Below, one piece after another: positions 50,546 to 59,265 of a stretch of 64,000 nt of DNA. The stretch lies in assembly GCF_020150455.1 (NCBI RefSeq), contig NZ_CP083740.1, positions 4,464,001 through 4,528,000 of the forward strand, written 5' to 3'. The notes under the pieces are model-generated. The model saw only the letters and a program-made list of their open reading frames with translations, did not search any database and had not been told where the DNA came from. The position numbers were made by a program, and so were the translations under genes. Position 1 is the first letter of the stretch; each line of letters starts with the position of its first letter. This DNA is from Bremerella sp. TYQ1 (GTDB lineage: Bacteria; Planctomycetota; Planctomycetia; Pirellulales; Pirellulaceae).

Positions 50546-53500
50546 ATGACCGTATCCGATTTCACGAAGCTTGCGGACAATTCTCAGGATGCAAGCAAGT
50601 GGCTTTCCCAGCTGAAAATTGTCGACGCGGCGCGCGGCCGCGAAAACTTGAACAGCTTCGTGCGGTTGAATTTGCCAATCGATCTGCAAACGTTCCTTTG
50701 CCAGCAGTTGGCCGAGTCGCTTCCGGTATGCAGCGATCCCGACATGGCTTTGAACAACTTAGAGCGTTTGTTCAGCCGTGCGCGCAGTCCGCTCAGTCTT
50801 GCAGCGCTTTTCGAACGCGATGCCAGTTCGCTGACGACACTGATTCGCATTTTTAGTTCCAGCCAAAATCTCAGCGATCAGATCATCACCGATCCGGAAA
50901 GTTTCGAGCTTGTCCGTATCACCGACGGTCAACCGGCGGCGCGTCAATATCTTGTCGACGAGATTGTCGCCGAAGTGAAACAGCTGCATGAAGAGAAAGC
51001 GATCATGAAGGCGCTGCGTCGTTACAAGCGGCGCGAGACGTTACGCATCGCTTACGGCGACTTGATCTGCAATCAAAATATCGAGACCGTCACGCGGCAG
51101 ATTTCCTTCCTGGCCGACGCGTTGGTCGAAGCGGCCTATCAAGCGGCGTCCAAGTTGGTCTCGCAGCGGTTTGGTTCGCCAAAGCCGCGAAGCAGTCGCA
51201 ATGGCCGCGCGGTCGATCCGCGCTTCAGTGTGATCGCCCTTGGTAAGCTTGGCGGGTCGGAGCTGAACTATTCGAGCGACATCGATTTGATGTTCCTTTA
51301 CGACGGCGACGGCAACACCGACGGCGAGAAGTCGATCACCAACAAGGAATACTTCGAGCGCGTTGGGCAGCGTCTGATGAAGCTGCTCACCGAACCGACC
51401 GAGCTCGGCACGCCGTACCGCATTGATATGCGACTGCGACCGGAAGGAAGTCGCGGGCCACTGCTGAACAGCCTGGAAGGGGCGCTGCACTATTATGACA
51501 TCATGGGCCGTACGTGGGAGCGTCAGGCGTTTGTCAAAGCGCGAGCATGTGCCGCGGACATGACCCTTGGCGAAGAGTTTCTGCAAAAGCAGGAACCATG
51601 GATCTATCGTCGCTATCTGAGCCGCGCCGACATTACCGGGATTAAAGCGCTCAAACGACGCATCGAGAAACGCGCCACTCAGGCCGGTGCCCCGGACGCG
51701 AACGTAAAGACCGGACATGGCGGCATTCGCGACATCGAATTCGTCATTCAGTTTTTGCAGCTTTTGAACGGCGGCGACTTGCCACAGATTCGCACGCCCA
51801 ACACCCTGGAAGGCATTCACACGCTCGAGCAAGTGGGCTGTCTGACGCTGCAGGAACGGACCATCCTGAAAGACAACTACAGCTTTCTGCGCAAAGTCGA
51901 GCACCGTTTGCAGATCATGTTCGACCTGCAAACCCATTCCCTGCCAAGCGAATCGCGCGAGCGCAACAAGCTGGCCATGCGGATGGGCTACGCCGACGAT
52001 CACGAAGGGAAGGCGCTCGATAAATTCCAGGACGAATTTCAGGAACGAACCGAGATCAACCGCAAGATCCTCGATCACCTGCTGCACGATGCGTTTCCGG
52101 ATGAAGAAGTAACCGCCCCAGTCGTCGACTTGGTACTCGATCCCGAACCCACCGCCGACGCCATCGACGAAACGTTGGCTGACTATGGCTTTCACGATCC
52201 GAAAGGAGCGTACGAAAACCTAATGGCGTTGACGCGTGAACGGGTACGCTTCCTGTCGACGCGTCGTTGCCGGCACTTTCTCGCGGCGATCGCGCCACAA
52301 CTGCTCGAGGCCATTTCGCAGACGCCAGATCCTGACTCGACGCTGCGAAACCTTTCCCAGGTGAGCGATTCGTTGGGGGGCAAGGAAGTGTTGTGGGAGC
52401 TGTTCAGCGCCAACCCGGCCACGCTGCACTTGTACGTGCGAATGTGTGCCGGGAGTCCGTACCTGTCGAACGTGCTGATCAGCAACCCTGGCATGATCGA
52501 CGAGCTGATGGATTCGCTCATGCTGTCGCGACTTCCCAGCCGAGGCGTCCTGGAAGAGATGCTGCTGGAACTTTGTCGCGGGGCGGAAGACATCATGCCG
52601 ATCCTGCACAGTTTCAAAAACCTGATGCACTTACGCGTGGGCGTGCTCGATATTCTAGGGCAGAAAGATCTCAACGCGCGGCTGCAAACCCTTTCCGACG
52701 TGGCGGAAGTTTGCCTGCACCAGATTGTGTTTCGTGAGTACCGACAGCTGGTCGCGCGGTTTGGCGAACCTCGTTTGCCCGACGGTACCCCGTGCGATTT
52801 GATCATCCTGGGTCTCGGCAAAATTGGCGGTGCCGAACCGAACTACCACAGCGATCTCGATATCATTTTCGTCTACGAAGGCGACGGCAACACGGTCGTC
52901 GACGCGCGGCATCGCGGCGCGAGCAGCACGACCAATCAGCACTTCTTCGGTCAGCTCGGCCAACGCATTATCAAAAGCGTTAACGAGCTCGGTCCTTATG
53001 GTCGGCTGTACGAACTCGATCCACGACTGCGTCCCACCGGCAAAAGCGGCCCGATGGCGGTCACCCTGGAAGACCTGCTCTCGTACCACGAAAAAGGGCA
53101 AGGCGAACTATGGGAACGTCAGGCGCTGACCAAGGCTCGCCCGATCTTCGGTTCTGCTTCTGGCTGTGAAGCGGCTCAGAAAACCATTCACGAGGCAATC
53201 GCTTGCCGGCCGTGGCAACCTTCCGATGCCGAAGAGATCCGCCAGATGCGGTTCCGCATGGAAGAGACCGCGTCAGCCAACAACATCAAGCGGGGCCCCG
53301 GCGGCACGGTCGACATCGAGTTCGTCGTCCAGATGCTGCAGATGAAGTACCTCGCTCAAAGCCCGGAAATCCTGGTCCCCAACACGCTCGACGCGTTAAA
53401 GCTGCTGCACGAAAAGAACTACCTCGGCCAGGAAGACCACGATCATTTCCACAAAGCGTACGAGTTCCTCCGCATGGTCGAAGCACGTTTGCGGTTGATG

Positions 53501-53665
53501 AACACCTCGGCTCGGCACGACCTCCCGGAAGAACGGCTCGAAGTCGCCAAGCTGGCTTACCTGCTCGACTGCGAAGACCCCGCGACACTGTTGAAAGAAT
53601 GCCGCCAACTGACCCGAGAAACCCGCCGCCGCTTCGATCAAATCTTCGACAAAGCATCCCGATAG
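50546..53665 (+). CDS. glnE: glutamine synthetase adenylyltransferase/adenylyl-removing enzyme
   Basis: 1039 residues from ATG 50546 (long family length is about 945 in E. coli); a frame from 50357 adds 63 residues with no homology. Two nucleotidyltransferase halves: LGKLGGSELNYSSDIDLMF near residue 235 (adenylyl-removing half) and GLGKIGGAEPNYHSDLDIIF near 753 (adenylyltransferase half), each followed by helical GlnD-like regions. Each catalytic site shows the G-G-S/G-x9-D-x-D pattern. Controls glutamine synthetase by adenylylation in response to PII. A PII gene lies 2 kb upstream. Confidence 0.95.
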   Translation: MTVSDFTKLADNSQDASKWLSQLKIVDAARGRENLNSFVRLNLPIDLQTFLCQQLAESLPVCSDPDMALNNLERLFSRARSPLSLAALFERDASSLTTLIRIFSSSQNLSDQIITDPESFELVRITDGQPAARQYLVDEIVAEVKQLHEEKAIMKALRRYKRRETLRIAYGDLICNQNIETVTRQISFLADALVEAAYQAASKLVSQRFGSPKPRSSRNGRAVDPRFSVIALGKLGGSELNYSSDIDLMFLYDGDGNTDGEKSITNKEYFERVGQRLMKLLTEPTELGTPYRIDMRLRPEGSRGPLLNSLEGALHYYDIMGRTWERQAFVKARACAADMTLGEEFLQKQEPWIYRRYLSRADITGIKALKRRIEKRATQAGAPDANVKTGHGGIRDIEFVIQFLQLLNGGDLPQIRTPNTLEGIHTLEQVGCLTLQERTILKDNYSFLRKVEHRLQIMFDLQTHSLPSESRERNKLAMRMGYADDHEGKALDKFQDEFQERTEINRKILDHLLHDAFPDEEVTAPVVDLVLDPEPTADAIDETLADYGFHDPKGAYENLMALTRERVRFLSTRRCRHFLAAIAPQLLEAISQTPDPDSTLRNLSQVSDSLGGKEVLWELFSANPATLHLYVRMCAGSPYLSNVLISNPGMIDELMDSLMLSRLPSRGVLEEMLLELCRGAEDIMPILHSFKNLMHLRVGVLDILGQKDLNARLQTLSDVAEVCLHQIVFREYRQLVARFGEPRLPDGTPCDLIILGLGKIGGAEPNYHSDLDIIFVYEGDGNTVVDARHRGASSTTNQHFFGQLGQRIIKSVNELGPYGRLYELDPRLRPTGKSGPMAVTLEDLLSYHEKGQGELWERQALTKARPIFGSASGCEAAQKTIHEAIACRPWQPSDAEEIRQMRFRMEETASANNIKRGPGGTVDIEFVVQMLQMKYLAQSPEILVPNTLDALKLLHEKNYLGQEDHDHFHKAYEFLRMVEARLRLMNTSARHDLPEERLEVAKLAYLLDCEDPATLLKECRQLTRETRRRFDQIFDKASR

Positions 53666-53746
53666 CTGGGGCAGCCATCGAAGCCCCTATTGGAACGCCC
53701 CCAATTCAAAAAATGGGTGCCATGCCCATTCGCAGAGCTGAGCTCT

Positions 53747-54547
53747 CTAACCCAAGTCGCGACAGAACGGTAAGATCGCTTCGCACATGGCCGCTGGGTT
53801 TTCCATGGGAACCATGTGCCCGGCGTTTGGGACTTCCACGAACTGCGCCCCTGGTATCTTTTCGGCGAAGCTTTTCATTTCGCTCGGTGGACTGATTCCG
53901 TCCGATTCGCCGCAGATGACGAGCGCCGGCAACTCGATCAGCGGCAACCAGCTTTCCACGCTTGGCCGCTGAGCCATGCCACGCTGCGCCGCCGCGACCG
54001 CGCGAGGATCTTGCTGCAAGATCATTTCGGTCAGCGCCTTCACCACAGCAGGCTTTTCGTTCCGTGCGCTTTCGGCAAGCAGCTTCGGCAGCATGTTGCT
54101 GGGCACGTCCTGCATGCCGTTGGCTAAAACGCTTTCCGCGGCCACGCGTCGCGCTCGAGCTTGGACTTCGTCGTCGGCCACCGCTCTGGTATCAAGCAGC
54201 ACCAGCCGAGCCAGCCGATCGCGATGCCGCTGCCACATTTGCCAGCCGATATAGCCACCCATGCTCAGCCCGGCGAAGGTGATCTGCTCGGTGATGTTCA
54301 GTTCATCCAGCATCGCCGCCAGGTCATCGGCAAACATCTCCATCGAGACCAACTCGCGGTACCCGTCGCTTTGCCCGAACCCCCGCAAGTCAGGCACGAT
54401 CACCAAGTGCTCTTCCGCAAGCGGTTCGATCACCTCGTTCCACATGCGATGGTCCAGCGGAAAGCCATGCACCAGCAACAGCGGACTCCCCTCCCCTTGC
54501 ATGCGAACAAAAAACGAGGTGTCGCCTATCTGCAACGTCTGATCCAT
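53747..54547 (-). CDS. alpha/beta hydrolase (pimeloyl-ACP esterase / lipase-like)
   Basis: 266 residues. Core motifs: PLLLVHGFPLDHRMW (oxyanion-hole HG), VPDLRGFGQSDG, nucleophile GLSMGGYIGW (Ser), ICGESDG (Asp, near residue 212), and GHMVPMENP (His). This is the BioH/EstC-type general hydrolase group, cytoplasmic, substrate unspecified. RBS: ATTCC is weak. An unlinked gene, convergent with glnE (80 bases). Confidence 0.86.
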   Translation of the reverse strand: MDQTLQIGDTSFFVRMQGEGSPLLLVHGFPLDHRMWNEVIEPLAEEHLVIVPDLRGFGQSDGYRELVSMEMFADDLAAMLDELNITEQITFAGLSMGGYIGWQMWQRHRDRLARLVLLDTRAVADDEVQARARRVAAESVLANGMQDVPSNMLPKLLAESARNEKPAVVKALTEMILQQDPRAVAAAQRGMAQRPSVESWLPLIELPALVICGESDGISPPSEMKSFAEKIPGAQFVEVPNAGHMVPMENPAAMCEAILPFCRDLG

Positions 54548-54788
54548 CGGAATCGCTCCCAGCTTCGATCATGGTGAAAATACGACTACCCATTGTCGCA
54601 GATGTCCCCCCGCCGATTAAACCCCCAGTCGCTCCGGTCCGGCATCGTTTGCACGACAACCAAACGTAACGTTCGACCTGGGTGCGATGCTCACGTCCGC
54701 GTGGGCATGCGAGATACGTGAACGGCGAACATAAACGTTTGTGTATCGAATAGAAAAGACGGTTGTGTTCGTGTTACAACCAAAAAGA

Positions 54789-54812
54789 CATGCCGACGAA
54801 GACAACGGCATG
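54789..54812 (+). repeat. hairpin repeat, copy 2
   Basis: CATGCCG (54789-54795) / CGGCATG (54806-54812) around ACGAAGACAA; matches the 42885 copy. Lies 35 bases before the hypothetical gene at 54847. Confidence 0.65.
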
Positions 54813-54846
54813 GCACCCTGAACAACCGTGCGTGGAAACCTGACGA

Positions 54847-55464
54847 ATGCATCCATTGCAGTTTCGAAAACTTGTATTCAACGTCGTCAGCGCGCCGCCG
54901 GCCGAAGTGGCTGACTATATTGTCGAAAGGTTTTCTCGTCCTTCTCCGCTTCGATTTGGGCCTCCGTCGATCTACCATGTCGAGTCAGGCAAATACGATT
55001 GGGTAGAAGCGTACACCGATGTCCCGGAAATGGGATGGCGTCCTTTGGTTTGCATTCTGTGGGAGCCGCAGAACCGAGCCGGTCATACCATCTTCATGTC
55101 GAACAGTTCCGACGGAATGAGTTTCTCCGTCTCGAAAGTTTCCAAGTTTAGTTCGCACCTGTGGTGTCATGTGAGCATTGGGGATCACCCATCGCTACCC
55201 TGGAAAGGTGCCAGCTTTCGGTATTATCTGCAGGAGACACGTCGTGAAATTGCCCTGGGCAACAACGAGCGAGGCAAATGGGACTTCGTCGAAACCGGCA
55301 GTCCGTTGCCATTCGAGGAACCAGAGCGGTACAACCAACGACTTGTGCGAGATCGCTTGAACCGAGGAACGATCTACCGTTATTTGGCGGCGCTAGGCTA
55401 CGAAGCAGAAGACGAAGATTTCTGGCGTCCCCTTTCCAGTGTCAAGCTGTGGCAAGAGCCGTAA
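54847..55464 (+). CDS. hypothetical protein flanked by hairpin repeats
   Basis: 205 residues. Begins HPLQFRKLVFNVVSAPPAEV; middle segment MSNSSDGMSFSVSKVSKFSS and SIGDHPSLPWKGASFRYYLQ; end YLAALGYEAEDEDFWRPLSS. No signal or membrane helix. A single, globular domain; family unknown. Its gene is bracketed by the hairpin repeat at 54789 and a similar copy right after its stop (55466), in the same orientation, which suggests the unit may have moved or been duplicated together with the repeats. Confidence 0.6.
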   Translation: MHPLQFRKLVFNVVSAPPAEVADYIVERFSRPSPLRFGPPSIYHVESGKYDWVEAYTDVPEMGWRPLVCILWEPQNRAGHTIFMSNSSDGMSFSVSKVSKFSSHLWCHVSIGDHPSLPWKGASFRYYLQETRREIALGNNERGKWDFVETGSPLPFEEPERYNQRLVRDRLNRGTIYRYLAALGYEAEDEDFWRPLSSVKLWQEP

Positions 55465-55465
55465 G

Positions 55466-55489
55466 CATGCCGACGAAGACGACAGCATG
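55466..55489 (+). repeat. hairpin repeat, copy 3
   Basis: CATGCCG (55466-55472) and CAGCATG (55483-55489) around ACGAAGACGA, with one mismatch (G to A) compared with the other copies. Starts right after the stop of the gene at 54847. Confidence 0.6.
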
Positions 55490-55527
55490 GCACCTGGACG
55501 CTGAATCAGGTTTGCCAACACTCGGCG

Positions 55528-55983
55528 TTAGATCAGTTTGCTGATCCACTGAATCAGCAGGATTACTCCGATCAGGCCCCAGAGCCAGAACGAGGCGGTG
55601 CTGAGGTTCCAGGGGCGAAGGCCGCGGGAGAGTCGCCATAGTTGGGCGATGCGATACGGGATTTGAAAGGCAACCATCGGGAACAGCAGCAGCCCGGCCG
55701 GGTTGAATGCGAGCGAGGCTTGCCAATGGCCGTGCGCGAGCGAGACGAAGCTACGCGTCAGGCCACAGCCGGGGCAGTCGATCCCCGCCACGCGGCGCAT
55801 GCTGCACGTGCCTGGCAAGGGAATGTTCAGCCACGGAATGACGACATTCACCGGACCATCGACGTAAAGCAGAAACGAGAGTGCAACAACCGCCGTGGCG
55901 ACCACCAGCAACAGGATCTGAAACGTCCAGTTCGGCCGATTGAGGTCGCTTTCCAGCGGCATCGCTACCGACGAAGAACTCAC
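55528..55983 (-). CDS. DUF2752 membrane protein
   Basis: 151 residues if it starts at GTG 55983, which overlaps the stop of the preceding gene (GTGA) and has GAAGGG seven bases before; an ATG seven codons further in is possible. DUF2752 signature: CSMRRVAGIDCPGCGLTRSF followed by GHWQASLAFNPAGLLLFP, with three membrane helices (about 20-45, 85-105, 125-148). DUF2752 proteins are small membrane proteins of unknown role, widespread in Planctomycetes and Bacteroidetes. Coupled to the big HEAT/TPR gene, so they may form one complex. Confidence 0.8.
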   Translation of the reverse strand: MSSSSVAMPLESDLNRPNWTFQILLLVVATAVVALSFLLYVDGPVNVVIPWLNIPLPGTCSMRRVAGIDCPGCGLTRSFVSLAHGHWQASLAFNPAGLLLFPMVAFQIPYRIAQLWRLSRGLRPWNLSTASFWLWGLIGVILLIQWISKLI

Positions 55984-57935
55984 AGTTTGCCCTTCTCTTG
56001 CTGGCCGGGGAAGTGCGTGTCGGGGCTCGCTTGCAGTTCGATCGATTCGTACTCGATGTTGTTCGCTTCGCACTTCTCGGCGAACTCGACATACTTGCGA
56101 CGGATCATGCCGGAGTGAGGATACTGCATGACGGCCATCCGCTGATATTTGACCGCCGCGCCCCAATCTTTCTTCGCGGCATGACAATGGGCGAGCGTGT
56201 CGAGGTAGGCTCCGTTGCCAGGCTGCATTTCCAACGAAAGCTCGCTTGCTTCAATCGCATGATCGAAGTCACCGTAGGTGTTGCAGACGAGCCAGGCGTA
56301 CTGGTTGCAGTAGTTGGCCATTTGCGAACCTTGGGTGCCCATGAAGTCGTCGCCGCGGCTGTTCTGCTTGAAGATCTCGTACTGCTTCTGGAACTTCTCG
56401 ACGAACGGTTTGTAAAACTCGATGGTGTGGTCGATGTGTTCTTTCGCTTTCGCCTTCCACATGTCGTCTTTTTGGCCGATGCGATAAGCGGCGATCAGAA
56501 CGTCTGCTTCGTCCTCGTAATATTTGAGGGCCTTGTCGATGTCCTTTTTCGCTGCGGCCAGGTCTCCCTTCTTTTCGGCAGCCGCCGCGCGGAACAAATA
56601 GCTGCGAGCTAAAAACCGCGAAGCAATTTCGTCTCGATCCGAGTCGATCGGGTTATTGGGACCGTAACGTTTCTCGATTGCTTCGACCCAGGGCCACATG
56701 ACGGCGGCGGCTTGTTCGGGATCGCCGAGATCATTTTCGAGTTCGCCCAGCTGCATTCGGGCGAGCATCGAACTGCGATCCATGATGTCGTTCTGGTCGA
56801 TGACGTATTGGTATTCGTTGCGAGTCCAGCGGAACGTGCCCCGCTCTTGCAGTGCATCAGCAACGTTGTAATGGCTGTCATACGAATCAGGTTCGATGCT
56901 GAGGGCCGCTTTGGCATACTCTTCCGCTTTATCGACGTTGTCTCGGACCAACTCCGATTCGGCGAGCAGATAGAGCAGCAACGCGTTTTCGCCGAATGGA
57001 CCGCCGATCGGCATGTTGTCCAGCACGGGCTTATTCTTGGCGTGGAACGCGGCCAATTCACCAACGACCGAAGGACCGTTTCGGTCGAGGAACCACGTGG
57101 TCAGATCGAGCAGTTCTCTTTCCGAGAATTTGACGCTGATGCGAATGACATCTTGCATCGCGGCGAGGGCTTCGTCCTGTTTGTCGTCGCGGCGAAGCTG
57201 ATCGACTTGCCAGCGAACGAGATCGAGCACGACCTTTTGACTGGTAAGCGACGGCCGCGTGGTGAAGAGATCGATCTCGTCGGTGATCTGCTTTTCCCAC
57301 TGCGCGATGGCTGCCGAAGGTTCGTCGAGACTGGTGCGAAACACTTTCAGCCAACTGGGACCAACGCGGGGGCTATCACCAATGCGGCTGGTGATGACGC
57401 CGGCGATGTTGTCTTTCTCTTCGCCGGTCGCGTTTTGAAATTGAATGGCCGCGGCAAGAGCAGCTTCCTTGGAGAGAACTTCCGAAACGTCGTACCGGCT
57501 GATGCGGCACAGCGCGCTCAGGGCATCGAGTGTGTGCAGTCGCGAGAGCTCGCCGATACGGCTGCGACGGTTCTCGACGTTCAAGTTGCCGTAACGATTG
57601 AGGTAAGCGTTGACCTCTTCCGAGAACTCTGGTCGCATCCATTCGATTTCGACACTGCGAATGAGATATTGAGACCTGCGAGCGATTTCTAGGTCGGGGT
57701 CCCGCATGGCGCCAAAGAGCTGATCGAACGCAGCGATCCCCATCCGCGCGAGTTCCGACTGAGCACGTTCGCGAACGGTGAAGTTGCGATCGCCCAGTTG
57801 CGTGATGAGGGCTTCGACTTTCGTCGGATCAGGCGTCGATGCCGACTGCGAATAAGCAGGCGTGACGGCCCACGTTCCGAGCGTCGACAAACAGACCGCG
57901 GCCATCACAAAGCCGAGCCGTAGATTCCAAGGCAT
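55980..57935 (-). CDS. exported HEAT/TPR-repeat protein
   Basis: 651 residues. Signal peptide at 1-30 (VTPAYSQSA). N-terminal 130 residues (VEALITQLGDRNFTVRERAQ, SELARMGIAAFDQLFGAMRD) look like a HEAT-type PBS lyase repeat; the second half has TPR-like helical pairs (LSIEPDSYDSHYNVADAL, AAKKDIDKALKYYEDEA, ASELSLEMQPGNGAYLDTLA). No enzyme motif. This planctomycete-type HEAT+TPR architecture suggests a large protein-binding platform in the periplasm. Ends overlapping the DUF2752 start, so translation is coupled. Confidence 0.72.
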   Translation of the reverse strand: MPWNLRLGFVMAAVCLSTLGTWAVTPAYSQSASTPDPTKVEALITQLGDRNFTVRERAQSELARMGIAAFDQLFGAMRDPDLEIARRSQYLIRSVEIEWMRPEFSEEVNAYLNRYGNLNVENRRSRIGELSRLHTLDALSALCRISRYDVSEVLSKEAALAAAIQFQNATGEEKDNIAGVITSRIGDSPRVGPSWLKVFRTSLDEPSAAIAQWEKQITDEIDLFTTRPSLTSQKVVLDLVRWQVDQLRRDDKQDEALAAMQDVIRISVKFSERELLDLTTWFLDRNGPSVVGELAAFHAKNKPVLDNMPIGGPFGENALLLYLLAESELVRDNVDKAEEYAKAALSIEPDSYDSHYNVADALQERGTFRWTRNEYQYVIDQNDIMDRSSMLARMQLGELENDLGDPEQAAAVMWPWVEAIEKRYGPNNPIDSDRDEIASRFLARSYLFRAAAAEKKGDLAAAKKDIDKALKYYEDEADVLIAAYRIGQKDDMWKAKAKEHIDHTIEFYKPFVEKFQKQYEIFKQNSRGDDFMGTQGSQMANYCNQYAWLVCNTYGDFDHAIEASELSLEMQPGNGAYLDTLAHCHAAKKDWGAAVKYQRMAVMQYPHSGMIRRKYVEFAEKCEANNIEYESIELQASPDTHFPGQQEKGKL

Positions 57936-58221
57936 AGATCATTCCTCGCCGTGATAAAAGGTACCCCTTAAGGATACCTGTCGGGGCAAGCTCGAAACAA
58001 GGCAAGAGTAGGAAGTCAGGCCAGGACGGGGGGAAATACAAAGCCGTGACGAGCGAGGCAATTTGGCAAGGGAAAACGAGCCGCCGATCGCTCATTTTCC
58101 CGGTTATTACTTAATTGTAACGAAGTATTGCACAAGCGTACAACAAAAGTTCGCGAGTTATACGCCAAGTACGGCGAAAGGTTGCCCCAGTTTGCACTGA
58201 AAAATGCCCCTGGTGAGGGGT

Positions 58222-58656
58222 TTAGCTGTTTTCCATTTGCTCGATGTACTGGCGAAGCCGTTCGTTCTCGTTCTCGACATTTTTGAGCCGGAGCATGTTC
58301 TCGACTCGCTTGGTAAGCTCGATGCGATTGACCGGCTTGGAGAGGAAATCGTCGGTCCCTGCGGAGACGGCCCGTTCGATATCCCCCAGTTCGTTCAGCG
58401 CCGTAACCATAAGTATCATAATACCTTTGGTCGACGGATCGGCTTTCAGCTGCTTGCAAACCTCGAAGCCGCTCAGCTTCGGCATCATGACATCCAGCAG
58501 GATCAAATCAGGCTTGAAGCTGGCAACTTTATCGAGCGTATCTTGGCCGTTGACCGCGATTTCCGTCTCGCAATCGACGCTGGCCAGGTAGGCCTCTAGC
58601 AGTTCAACATTGGCTTGATTGTCGTCGGCAATCAATATCTTGTAGCTGTCCGACAT
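58222..58656 (-). CDS. single-domain response regulator
   Basis: 144 residues from ATG 58656, with GAGGAG upstream; a frame to 58740 is not used. Receiver domain: DDN acidic pocket near 11-13, phospho-acceptor Asp55 in LILLDVMMPKL, Thr/Ser in MVTALNE, Lys in FLSKPVNR. The C-terminal tail (NVENENERLRQYIEQMEN) is a coiled coil, not a DNA-binding domain, so it may dimerise or act in a phosphorelay or CheY-like role. No histidine kinase is adjacent. Confidence 0.9.
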   Translation of the reverse strand: MSDSYKILIADDNQANVELLEAYLASVDCETEIAVNGQDTLDKVASFKPDLILLDVMMPKLSGFEVCKQLKADPSTKGIMILMVTALNELGDIERAVSAGTDDFLSKPVNRIELTKRVENMLRLKNVENENERLRQYIEQMENS

Positions 58657-58827
58657 GGCACTCCTCAACATATCCCGGATGGGCAACTCAATCCCGTGAT
58701 TATAGAACCCCGAACGCATTGCGGAAACGGTGGATCGCACAGCAGTTAGGGAAATCGCTTGAGGTTTTCCGGGCCGTAATTAGGCTGGAATGAAGACCTT
58801 TCGCCCCTGCTTACAGGACCTATTGCT

Positions 58828-59265
58828 GTGAATTACCGCCTTCTGGTTCGCATTCCGACTGTACTGATCGTCGTAACGAAGATGCTGTTCGTCCTCTGCA
58901 TCCTCGCTCAGGCGGCCTCTCCGGCAGGTCTTTCGCCCGAAATCGAAGCGGCCCGACTGCGGATCAAATTGTACGAAGGGCAAGAGTATCCGTTGAAGCG
59001 CCGGCTCCTGAATTCAAAAATCAACATCGCCAAAGCCCGCGTCGAATCGCTCCAACGGCAGCACGCCGAATACCAACAGTTTACCAAGTTTAAGTACTCG
59101 GCTCCGCTGTTCGGACAGTTAGAACATGTCAAAGTCGCTCAGGTCGAAGCGGAAGAGCATCTTAAAAACTTGATCGAAGAGAAGTCGCTGCTCGAGCGTT
59201 TCCATCAAGACCAACGGCGACTGTTGGAACTGGAACTGAAAATTCTCGAACAAGCGGCTCGCTAA
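58828..59265 (+). CDS. exported helical hypothetical protein
   Basis: 145 residues from GTG 58828 (best in-frame start; CAGGACC upstream is weak). Signal segment LLVRIPTVLIVVTKMLFVLC near residues 5-28, then ISPEIEAARLRIKLYEG-like helical region, and KAQVEAEEHLKNLIEEKSLL in a coiled-coil pattern. No known family. Its stop overlaps the FIST gene stop by 4 bases on the opposite strand. Confidence 0.6.
   Translation: MNYRLLVRIPTVLIVVTKMLFVLCILAQAASPAGLSPEIEAARLRIKLYEGQEYPLKRRLLNSKINIAKARVESLQRQHAEYQQFTKFKYSAPLFGQLEHVKVAQVEAEEHLKNLIEEKSLLERFHQDQRRLLELELKILEQAAR

Noticed and set aside
51041..52195. 384-residue frame antisense to glnE
   Set aside because: Opposite strand of a convincing glnE with two intact catalytic motifs; no ribosome site.
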